Assembly (NCBI GenBank): GCA_028714595.1 | Contig: JAQTMD010000022.1 | Span: 1-13,399 of the forward strand | From: Candidatus Omnitrophota bacterium | Lineage (GTDB): Bacteria; Omnitrophota; Gorgyraeia; Gygaellales; Profunditerraquicolaceae | Reading direction: 5' to 3' | Length of the DNA stretch: 13,399 nucleotides | Shown here: piece after piece, positions 5,990 to 12,596 of the stretch | How positions within the stretch are numbered: position 1 is the first letter of the stretch | Layout of the letters: each line of letters opens with the position of its first letter | Made by a program: the position numbers and the translations under genes | The notes under the pieces: generated by a model | Database searches by the model: none | What the model was told of the DNA's origin: nothing | The model's input: the letters and a program-made list of their open reading frames with translations, nothing else

Positions 5990-7569
5990 ATAAAGGATAC
6001 CTCGCGCTAGTCCTGCACTGCCATCTTCCGTTCGTCCGGCATCCCGAACACGAGGATTTCCTGGAGGAAGACTGGCTCTACGAAGCCATCACCGAGACCT
6101 ATATCCCGCTGTTGTGGGTGTTCGAGAAGCTGGTCGAGGACAAGGTGGATTTCCGCATCACCATGTCCATGACCCCGACGCTTTTGTCGATGCTCACCGA
6201 CCCGCTTTTGCAGGACCGGTATTCCAAGCATATCAATAAACTGATAGAACTGGCGCACCGCGAGATCGAGCGTACCACCTGGCAGCCGCAGTTCCAGCGC
6301 CTGGCCATCATGTACGTCAACCACTTCTGCAGGGCGCGCGATACATTCGACAAGTACCACCGGAACCTCGTGACGGCGTTCAAGAACCTCCAGGACCTGG
6401 GAAAGATCGAGATCATCACCTGCGGGGCCACGCACGGCTATTTCCCGCTGATGGACACCTGCCGCGAATCGATCAGGGCGCAGCTTAAAGTAGCGGTCTC
6501 GCACTATGAAGCCAACTTCGGCAGGAAGCCGCGCGGCATCTGGCTGCCGGAGTGCGGGTACCAGCCCGGCCACGACGAACTCCTGCGCGAGGCCGGCCTG
6601 AAATATTTCTTCAGCGATTCCCACGGCGTCCTGCACGCCACGCCGCGTCCGAAGTACGGCGTGTTCGCGCCGGTCTACTGCAAGGGCACGGGCATCGCCT
6701 GTTTCGGCAGGGACCTGGAATCCTCAAAGCAGGTCTGGTCGTCCATCGAAGGCTATCCCGGCGATTACAATTACCGCGAGTTTTACCGCGACATCGGTTT
6801 CGACCTGGAATTCGATTACATCAAGCCGTACATCCACCCGGACGGCGTGCGCATCAACACCGGCATCAAGTATTTCCGCATCACCGGCACCTCGAACCAG
6901 AAAGAGCCCTACGTGCCGGAGTGGGCGCGCGAGACCGCAGCTTCGCACGCGGGCAATTTCCTGTTCAACCGCCAGCGCCAGGTGGAGTTCCTGTTCGATT
7001 TCATGCAGAAGAAGCCGATGATCGTCTCTCCCTATGACGCCGAGCTCTACGGCCACTGGTGGTTCGAAGGCCCGCAGTGGCTGGATTTCCTGATCCGCAA
7101 GACCGTGTGCGACCAGGACATCATCCGTCTCATCACGCCGTCGGAATACCTCGAGGAGAACCGCCGCAACCAGGTCGTCACCCCCTCGATGTCGAGCTGG
7201 GGCTGGAAGGGATACAGCGAGATGTGGCTGCAGGGTCCCAACGACTGGATCTACCGCCACCTGCATTCGGCTTCCGAACGCATGACCGAGCTGGCCCGCA
7301 CGCACTCAAACGGCACCGGGGGCGTAACCCGCCGGGCGCTGAACCAGGCGCTGCGGGAACTTTTGCTGGCCCAGAGTTCAGACTGGGCTTTTATCCTCGG
7401 CACCGGCACCCATACCAGTTACGCCGTGGCGCGGACCAAGGACCACCTGCTGCGTTTTAACCGGCTCTATGAAGAGATACAGCACGGTTCCATAGACGAA
7501 GAATGGCTTTCCGAAATAGAATATAAGGATAACCTGTTCCCGGACATCGATTACCGTGTCCACCAGTAA
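5986..7569 (+). CDS. GH57 (DUF1957) 1,4-alpha-glucan branching enzyme
   Basis: This 527-aa glycoside hydrolase family 57 protein would make alpha-1,6 branches in glycogen-like alpha-glucan, in the cytoplasm. HCHLPFVRHP (11-20) is the N-terminal GH57 strand with active-site histidines. The nucleophile is E189 in WLPECGY (186-192). The acid/base is D351 in SPYDAELYGHWW (348-359). SSWGWKGY (403-410) and the helical C-terminal domain with SSDWAFI (464-470) are typical of the DUF1957 branching-enzyme group, and the length fits that group. Its ATG overlaps the DUF4912 stop by four bases, and no separate ribosome site is needed. Neighbouring glycogen synthase or phosphorylase genes are not in the window. 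A related GH57 4-alpha-glucanotransferase activity is less likely given the DUF1957-type C-terminus. Confidence 0.94.
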   Translation: MNKGYLALVLHCHLPFVRHPEHEDFLEEDWLYEAITETYIPLLWVFEKLVEDKVDFRITMSMTPTLLSMLTDPLLQDRYSKHINKLIELAHREIERTTWQPQFQRLAIMYVNHFCRARDTFDKYHRNLVTAFKNLQDLGKIEIITCGATHGYFPLMDTCRESIRAQLKVAVSHYEANFGRKPRGIWLPECGYQPGHDELLREAGLKYFFSDSHGVLHATPRPKYGVFAPVYCKGTGIACFGRDLESSKQVWSSIEGYPGDYNYREFYRDIGFDLEFDYIKPYIHPDGVRINTGIKYFRITGTSNQKEPYVPEWARETAASHAGNFLFNRQRQVEFLFDFMQKKPMIVSPYDAELYGHWWFEGPQWLDFLIRKTVCDQDIIRLITPSEYLEENRRNQVVTPSMSSWGWKGYSEMWLQGPNDWIYRHLHSASERMTELARTHSNGTGGVTRRALNQALRELLLAQSSDWAFILGTGTHTSYAVARTKDHLLRFNRLYEEIQHGSIDEEWLSEIEYKDNLFPDIDYRVHQ

Positions 7570-7574
7570 CGCAG

Positions 7575-7603
7575 TCGATCCCTTCGCGACATAAGGGGAT
7601 TGA
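7575..7603 (+). terminator. Hairpin just after the GH57 gene
   Basis: TCGATCCCTT (7575-7584) pairs with 7593-7603 in a 10-bp stem with one bulged G and one G/U pair, closed by an 8-nt loop. It starts 6 nt after the stop. No T-run follows, so it may be a weak or factor-assisted terminator or a 3'-end stabiliser. It marks the likely boundary between the glucan unit and the uppS cluster. Confidence 0.4.
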
Positions 7604-7617
7604 TCCAGCCTAAAGCT

Positions 7618-7650
7618 TTCGGGATTGGCCCTCTAGTCATCCGAAGGGCC
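7618..7650 (+). promoter_or_regulatory. Mutually exclusive stems upstream of uppS
   Basis: GGCCCT (7627-7632) pairs with AGGGCC (7645-7650). TTCGGGAT (7618-7625) can instead pair with ATCCGAA (7639-7645) with one bulge. The two stems share base 7645 and interleave, so they would compete. I found no convincing -35/-10 pair in 7570-7680, so the uppS promoter is not identified. Confidence 0.3.
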
Positions 7651-7680
7651 GGCTAACGTAAAGGAAAAATAGAACGCACC

Positions 7681-8409
7681 ATGGAAGCCCGCTCTCCTTC
7701 GCACGTCGCCATCATCATGGACGGCAACGGCCGCTGGGCCGAAGAACGCCATCTGCCCCGCGCCGCAGGCCACCGGGAAGGGACCATGCGCGTCAAGGAG
7801 ATCGTCCGGGCCTCCGGAGAGCTGGGTATCAAGGTGCTCACGCTGTTCGCCTTTTCGACGGAGAACTGGTCGCGCCCCAAGAAGGAAGTCGACATGCTCA
7901 TGCGGTATTTCGACTCTTTCCTCGATCGCGAAGTCGCCGGTCTCCACAAGAACAACGTGAAGTTTACGGTCATCGGGCGCGGCAGGCCCCTGCCCGATCA
8001 TCTGCTCGACAAGATACGCAGCGCCGAGCAAAAGACCAAGAAGAACACGGGGCTGGTCCTGGTCCTTGCGGTCAATTACGGCGCGCGGCAGGAGTTGATC
8101 GACGCCGTAAAAAAGATGTGCGCGCAGTTCGAGAGCGGCGATCTCGACTTCAGCGACCTTGACGAACAGAAGTTTAACGACTACCTCTACACCAGGGGGC
8201 TGCCTGACCCGGATCTTTTGATACGGACCAGCGGCGAACAGCGGATTTCCAATTTCCTGTTATGGCAGCTTTCCTACACGGAATTATATTTTACCAGGAC
8301 CTACTGGCCTGATTTCCATCGCCGGGACCTGGAACTGGCCGTCAAAGAGTACCGGCGCAGACAGCGCAGGTTCGGCGGGGCCGAGGAAACAGTGAAGCAG
8401 ACACGGTGA
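7681..8409 (+). CDS. uppS: Isoprenyl (undecaprenyl) diphosphate synthase
   Basis: This cis-prenyltransferase extends farnesyl diphosphate with isopentenyl diphosphate to give undecaprenyl diphosphate, the lipid carrier for peptidoglycan and other wall polymers. The 242-aa length is normal. MDGNGRWA (13-20) holds the magnesium-binding D14. GHREG (30-34), FAFSTENWSRP (57-67), VNYGARQE (131-138) and the C-terminal DLLIRTSGEQRISNFLLWQ region (178-196) with YTELYF and WPDF complete the family signature. NYGAR replaces the more frequent NYGGR, a mild change. ATG 7681 gives the usual short N-terminus. The nearest purine-rich site (AAGGA, 7661-7665) is 15 nt away, which is long, so initiation may be weak. 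It opens the uppS-cdsA-dxr-rseP-ispG-proS cluster and uses products of the pathway encoded further down. Confidence 0.96.
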   Translation: MEARSPSHVAIIMDGNGRWAEERHLPRAAGHREGTMRVKEIVRASGELGIKVLTLFAFSTENWSRPKKEVDMLMRYFDSFLDREVAGLHKNNVKFTVIGRGRPLPDHLLDKIRSAEQKTKKNTGLVLVLAVNYGARQELIDAVKKMCAQFESGDLDFSDLDEQKFNDYLYTRGLPDPDLLIRTSGEQRISNFLLWQLSYTELYFTRTYWPDFHRRDLELAVKEYRRRQRRFGGAEETVKQTR

Positions 8410-8447
8410 GTCCGGGCTGCCTCACGTGACCTCAAAACACTGCACGC

Positions 8448-9254
8448 ATGCTTATCAAACGCATCTACAGTTCGGTCATCCTGGTCGCCCTGGTGGTGAT
8501 CGCGGTCTTGAACCGCTGGGTCTTCAATGCCGCGCTCACGGCGCTTACCGTGCTGGGTCTCTATGAGTTCTTCACCATGCTTGAGCGCAAAGGCATCCCG
8601 TGTTTTAAATACTTCGGCATCGGCATGGGCGCGGTGATCCCGCTGTCGATCATGTTCCGCTTCGAGCTGACCAGGAAGTGGGAGTTGCTGTTCATCATGC
8701 TGGCGCTGCTGTTTTTGTTCATGATGCAGTTCAAGCGCAGGCAGAGCCAGGGAGCGGTGGTGGGGATCTCCACGACCATCTTCGGCATACTCTACATCTC
8801 CTGGTTTTTCAGCTTCCTTATCAGGATCAGGCTTCTGGAGAACGGCGTCGGGCTTTTTGCGGCGATCCTGCTGATCACGAAGCTCGGCGACGTCGGCGCA
8901 TACCTGGTCGGCGCCCGGTTCGGAAAACGCCCGCTCATACCGCGGATAAGCCCCAAGAAATCCGTGGAGGGCGCGATCGCGGGACTGGTCTTCAGCGTGC
9001 TCGGCGCGCTGGTCGCAAAGCCGTGGCTTTCGTTTTCCTACGGACACATGATCCTGATCGGCGCATTCGGCGGGATACTGGGCCAGCTCGGCGACCTGTC
9101 CGAGTCGCTGATGAAGCGCGACTGCCAGGTCAAAGACTCCTCGGAGATCATCCCGGGCTTCGGCGGCGTCCTGGACCTGATCGACAGCCTTTTGTTCACC
9201 GCGCCGGTCTTTTATTTTTACGTGCACATCGTCCTCGGCGCCATGGAGCTCTGA
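8448..9254 (+). CDS. cdsA: Phosphatidate cytidylyltransferase (CDP-DAG synthase)
   Basis: CdsA converts phosphatidic acid and CTP to CDP-diacylglycerol, the branch-point precursor of membrane phospholipids. The 268-aa protein is strongly hydrophobic, with about seven or eight likely membrane segments. Family blocks are visible: GDVGAYLVG (147-155), PRISPKKSVEG (165-175), GDLSESLMKRD (215-225) and VKDSSEIIPGFGGVLDLID (228-246). In the classical CdsA signature, F238 would be His (PGHGG) and L244 would be Arg (DRID). The metal-binding aspartates of the motif remain. From memory, PGxGG/LDLxD variants occur in PVC-type bacteria, which fits the suspected lineage. ATG 8448 is the only ATG after the in-frame stop at 8427 and has no clear Shine-Dalgarno site. 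The gene lies between uppS and dxr as in many bacteria. Confidence 0.94.
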   Translation: MLIKRIYSSVILVALVVIAVLNRWVFNAALTALTVLGLYEFFTMLERKGIPCFKYFGIGMGAVIPLSIMFRFELTRKWELLFIMLALLFLFMMQFKRRQSQGAVVGISTTIFGILYISWFFSFLIRIRLLENGVGLFAAILLITKLGDVGAYLVGARFGKRPLIPRISPKKSVEGAIAGLVFSVLGALVAKPWLSFSYGHMILIGAFGGILGQLGDLSESLMKRDCQVKDSSEIIPGFGGVLDLIDSLLFTAPVFYFYVHIVLGAMEL

Positions 9255-9259
9255 TCGCT

Positions 9260-10435
9260 ATGAAGCGCATCGCAGTCCTGGGGTCCACGGGTTCAATAGG
9301 CCGCAGCACGCTGGAGGTCATCCGCCAGTTCCCCGAACGTTTCAGCGTCACGGCCCTGGCAGCCCATTCGAACACCGGGCTGCTCGCCGCGCAGGTCAAG
9401 GAGTTCAAGCCGGCGCTGGTCTGCATCAGCGACCCCGACTCCTGCGGCCGCGCACGCACTGCCCTGGCGCGGCACGCCCAGGTGCTCTGCGGTCTGGAGG
9501 GCCTGGCGCAGCTGGTCTCCGACGGGCGCATCGACATGGTGGTGATGGCTATCTCAGGCGCCAGCGCCTTACTGCCTTTATTGTGGGCCATAGAAAATCG
9601 CAAACACGTGGCCATGGCCAATAAGGAGGCCCTGGTCATGGCAGGGCCGCTGGTGCGCAAAAAGCTCTTACAGCGCAATGTCAGGCTCATCCCCATCGAC
9701 AGCGAGCAGTCCGCCATCTGGCAGTGCCTGGAAGGCCAGGACCGGAGTTCCCTGAAGAAAATTTACCTGACGGCGTCGGGCGGGCCGTTCCGGCGGATGA
9801 GCCCGGCACGGATGAAAAAGATAACGGTAAAAGAGGCCCTGGCGCACCCGCGCTGGAAGATGGGCGAGAAGATCACCGTGGATTCGGCGACGCTGATGAA
9901 CAAGGGCCTTGAGATCATCGAGACCATGTGCCTGTTCGGCGTGCAGCCTGAGGCAGTGGAGGTGCTGATACACCCGGAATCGGTCATCCACTCGATGGTC
10001 GAGTTCTGCGACGGAAGCATCCTCGCCCAGCTGTCGGAGGCCGACATGCGCATACCCATACAGTACGCGCTCTCGTACCCGAAGCGGCTGGCGAGCGGCC
10101 GCGCAAGCTTTGATTTCCCCGCGGCCGCGCGCCTGACGTTCGAGAAGCCGGACCACAAGAGATTCCCGTGCCTGGGGCTGGCGCTGCGCGCCGCCAAACA
10201 GGCAGGGACCATGCCCGCGGTGCTCAACGCCGCCAACGAGGCTGCGGTCGATGCATTTCTTTCGAAGCGGATACCGTTTCAGTCCATCGCTGCAATCATC
10301 GAGCAGGTGATGGACAAGCATGGCGTGATGCAGGAACCGACGCTTGAGGCGATCGCCGAGGCGGACGCCCGGGCGCGCACAGAGGCGTCCAGGCTCATAC
10401 AGGAGAAAAAGTGGAAGCAGACCCGTTCTTCATAA
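9260..10435 (+). CDS. dxr: 1-deoxy-D-xylulose 5-phosphate reductoisomerase
   Basis: Dxr rearranges and reduces 1-deoxy-D-xylulose 5-phosphate to 2-C-methyl-D-erythritol 4-phosphate with NADPH, the first committed step of the MEP isoprenoid pathway. The 391-aa length is normal. GSTGSIG (8-14) is the NADPH-binding loop. NKEALVMAG (121-129) follows. The metal ligands are D147 and E149 in IDSEQSA and E218 in MNKGLEIIE. The flexible active-site loop HPRWKMG (196-202) contributes H196 and W199. HPESVIHSMVEF (238-249) and AANEAAV (324-330) complete the pattern. I start it at ATG 9260, 5 nt after the cdsA stop; the same frame is open far upstream through cdsA but that stretch is not protein-like. GGAG at 9245-9248 is distant, so coupling to cdsA translation is likely. 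The 3' end overlaps rseP by 25 nt. Confidence 0.97.
   Translation: MKRIAVLGSTGSIGRSTLEVIRQFPERFSVTALAAHSNTGLLAAQVKEFKPALVCISDPDSCGRARTALARHAQVLCGLEGLAQLVSDGRIDMVVMAISGASALLPLLWAIENRKHVAMANKEALVMAGPLVRKKLLQRNVRLIPIDSEQSAIWQCLEGQDRSSLKKIYLTASGGPFRRMSPARMKKITVKEALAHPRWKMGEKITVDSATLMNKGLEIIETMCLFGVQPEAVEVLIHPESVIHSMVEFCDGSILAQLSEADMRIPIQYALSYPKRLASGRASFDFPAAARLTFEKPDHKRFPCLGLALRAAKQAGTMPAVLNAANEAAVDAFLSKRIPFQSIAAIIEQVMDKHGVMQEPTLEAIAEADARARTEASRLIQEKKWKQTRSS
10401..10405 (+). promoter_or_regulatory. Shine-Dalgarno site for the rseP GTG start
   Basis: AGGAG lies inside the dxr coding region, 5 nt before GTG 10411. It supports an rseP start that overlaps dxr by 25 nt. Confidence 0.75.
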
Positions 10436-11544
10436 AGGCACTCAAGTTCTTCGCGGCGCTGTCGATCCTTATCATCATCCACGAGTGGGGGCATTTCATC
10501 GCGGCAGTGAAGGCAGGCGTGCGCGTGGAGGTTTTCTCGATCGGTTTCGGGAAAAAGCTTTTCCGCCGCAAGACCAAAAATACCGAATTCGCGATCAGCG
10601 CCATACCGCTGGGCGGCTACGTGAAGATGGCCGGCGATAACCTTGAAGAGGCCGCCGGCAAACCCGATGAGTTCCTGTCCAAGCCGGTGTCCCGGCGCCT
10701 GGCGATCATCGCCGCAGGGCCGCTCATGAATTACGTGTTCGGGATCCTCTTCCTCTGGGCGGTGTTCGCGACCGGGTATCCTGCGCTGGGCACCAGGGTC
10801 GGCGGGCTCATCGATGGCATGGGGGCCAAGGCCGCAGGCATAGCCGTCAATGATACGATCATCGCAATCGAAGGCGCGCCGACCGCTTCCTGGGACGACC
10901 TGGTAAGCGCCATCAGGAAGAACGATGAAAAGCCGGCGGTGTCGGTCCGGGTGCGGCGCGGCAGCGACGAGATACCATTTGAGGTGAGCTTGGTCGCGCT
11001 TGAAAAGGCGACCCTTTTGGGCGAGAAATTCTCCAGCCGCGGCATCGGCATCAGTCCGGCGGCGGCGGATAACCGGGTGATCATCCGTTACCCGGTGACA
11101 GCGGCGCTCGGCGTCAGCGTCAAGCGGACGCTGGAGATGACCGTCTTGACCTATAAGGCGTTCTGGTACATTGCCATCGGCAGGCTTTCCGCGCGTACCT
11201 CCGTCGGAGGGCCCGTGGCAATGTTCGACTGGTTCGGGGCGGTCAGGACCCTGAACGAATTCCTGCTGCTCCTGGCAGCGGTAAGCGTAGGCCTTGCAAT
11301 CTTCAACCTCCTGCCGTTCCCGGCGCTCGACGGAGGGCACATCCTGCTTTTGGGGATAGAGAAGGTCCGCGGAAGATATTTAAGCAAGCGCAGCGAAGAG
11401 ATATTCGCCCGCGTGGGTTATACCGTGCTCATTACCCTGGCGGTGCTGATCACCGCCAACGACCTGGCGAACCGCGGGGCTTTGGACCGGGTAACGCAGG
11501 CGTTTCACAAGATATCGTCGGTGTTCAATGCAACGGCCCATTAA
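10411..11544 (+). CDS. rseP: Site-2 intramembrane zinc metalloprotease (RseP family)
   Basis: RseP-type proteases cut transmembrane anti-sigma factors and leftover signal peptides within the inner membrane. The 377-aa protein begins with a hydrophobic helix carrying the zinc motif HEWGH (24-28). IPLGGYVKM (65-73) follows, then a membrane segment around 97-120 and a single PDZ-like domain at about 125-195, whereas E. coli RseP has two. The third zinc ligand is D307 in NLLPFPALDGGH (299-310), within the C-terminal membrane region, and a last helix lies near 335-352. GTG 10411 is chosen because of AGGAG at 10401-10405, and it places HExxH near the N-terminus as expected. The gene overlaps dxr by 25 nt and ispG by 17 nt. 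No sigma/anti-sigma pair is in the window, so its substrate is unknown. Confidence 0.95.
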   Translation: MEADPFFIKALKFFAALSILIIIHEWGHFIAAVKAGVRVEVFSIGFGKKLFRRKTKNTEFAISAIPLGGYVKMAGDNLEEAAGKPDEFLSKPVSRRLAIIAAGPLMNYVFGILFLWAVFATGYPALGTRVGGLIDGMGAKAAGIAVNDTIIAIEGAPTASWDDLVSAIRKNDEKPAVSVRVRRGSDEIPFEVSLVALEKATLLGEKFSSRGIGISPAAADNRVIIRYPVTAALGVSVKRTLEMTVLTYKAFWYIAIGRLSARTSVGGPVAMFDWFGAVRTLNEFLLLLAAVSVGLAIFNLLPFPALDGGHILLLGIEKVRGRYLSKRSEEIFARVGYTVLITLAVLITANDLANRGALDRVTQAFHKISSVFNATAH

Positions 11545-12586
11545 AAGGACGACGCGGCCGATACGTATCGGCCGGGTCACCATCGGCGCCGGTCATCCGG
11601 TGGCCATCCAGTCAATGGCCAAGACGCGCGCCTGCGACGTGCGCTCGACCGTTGCCCAGATCCGTCGTCTTGAGCAGGCAGGCTGCGAGATCGTACGTGT
11701 GGCGGTCAGGGATCACGCCGACGCGCGGGCGCTGCGTTCCATCAAGAAGAACATCTCGTTGCCGCTGGTAGCGGACATCCATTTTGACTGGCAGCTGGCC
11801 ATGGAGGCCATCGAGTCCGGCGTCGACAAGATCAGGCTCAACCCGGGCAACATTTTCAGGAAAGCGCACGTGCGCGAGATCTGCGCTGCCGCACGGCTGG
11901 CAGGCATACCGATACGGGTGGGGCTTAATTCCGGCTCCGTCGGAGGCGGCAGGGACCGGGCCGCGGCAATGGTCCGTAAGGCCGGGCAGTACCTGCGCAT
12001 GCTCGAGGGGCTCGGGTTCCGCGACATCGTGGTCTCGCTGAAAGCCGAGACTGCACGGGATACGGTGGCAGCCTGCCGGGCGTTCGCAAAGACCTGCGAA
12101 TACCCGCTGCATCTGGGAGTGACTGCCACCGGCGCGCCGGGTGCGGGGCTGGCAAAATCATACGCTGCGTTAGGGGCTTTGCTCCTGGACGGGATCGGCG
12201 ATACGATACGGATATCGCTCACCGACCGGCCTGAAGAGGAGGTCAGGGCAGCGCGGCTGCTGTTACAGTCCCTGGACTTGAGGGATTTCGGGCCGCAGAT
12301 AGTAAGCTGCCCTACCTGCGGCAGGTGCGACGTGAACCTGATCGCCATAGTCAGGGACCTGGAACGCAGGCTGCGGATCTTTGACTTTGGACGGGCCGGG
12401 AAGCCGGTCACCGTCGCAGTCATGGGCTGCGTGGTCAACGGCCCGGGCGAGGCCAGGCACGCGGATATCGGCATCGCGTTCGGCCCAAAAAGCGGGCTGC
12501 TGTTTGAGAAGGGCAAACCCTCGCGCAAGGTCGCTCCGGGACGCGCGGTGGACGTGCTGGTCAACGAGATACGCAAGCTAACCTAA
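11528..12586 (+). CDS. ispG: 4-hydroxy-3-methylbut-2-enyl diphosphate synthase (IspG/GcpE)
   Basis: IspG opens the ring of methylerythritol cyclodiphosphate and reduces it to HMBPP, the second-last MEP-pathway step, using a [4Fe-4S] cluster. The 352-aa length fits the two-domain bacterial form (TIM barrel plus cluster domain). Barrel blocks include PVAIQSM (24-30), ADIHFD (82-87), IRLNPGN (102-108) and VSLKAE (169-174). The cluster domain has C261, C264 and C267 in SCPTCGRC, then C301 and E308 in CVVNGPGEA; C261, C264, C301 and E308 match the known cluster ligands. Position 199-202 reads TATG where TEAG is usual, so a conserved active-site Glu appears to be Ala200. ATG 11528 lies within rseP (17-nt overlap) with no clear Shine-Dalgarno site, suggesting coupled translation. 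proS follows after 10 nt. Confidence 0.96.
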   Translation: MQRPIKRTTRPIRIGRVTIGAGHPVAIQSMAKTRACDVRSTVAQIRRLEQAGCEIVRVAVRDHADARALRSIKKNISLPLVADIHFDWQLAMEAIESGVDKIRLNPGNIFRKAHVREICAAARLAGIPIRVGLNSGSVGGGRDRAAAMVRKAGQYLRMLEGLGFRDIVVSLKAETARDTVAACRAFAKTCEYPLHLGVTATGAPGAGLAKSYAALGALLLDGIGDTIRISLTDRPEEEVRAARLLLQSLDLRDFGPQIVSCPTCGRCDVNLIAIVRDLERRLRIFDFGRAGKPVTVAVMGCVVNGPGEARHADIGIAFGPKSGLLFEKGKPSRKVAPGRAVDVLVNEIRKLT

Positions 12587-12596
12587 AGGGAAAACC

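Noticed and set aside
7570..7680. A promoter for uppS starting from TTGATC at 7600
   Set aside because: No acceptable -10 hexamer occurs 16-18 nt downstream.
8301..9227. Minus-strand open frame of 308 codons opposite uppS and cdsA
   Set aside because: The translation is a highly charged, Gln/Asp/Arg-rich sequence mirroring hydrophobic cdsA codons, with no family resemblance.
8678..9259. Possible N-terminal extension or fusion of dxr, since its frame stays open for 194 codons upstream
   Set aside because: That stretch is the shifted frame of cdsA and reads as Arg/His/Gly-rich non-protein-like sequence; Dxr begins normally at ATG 9260 with its NADPH loop at residues 8-14.
10279..11340. Minus-strand open frame of 353 codons opposite dxr and rseP
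   Set aside because: It covers parts of two well-supported genes, and its translation is rich in Arg, His, Asp and Pro with no domain pattern, as expected of a codon-bias shadow.
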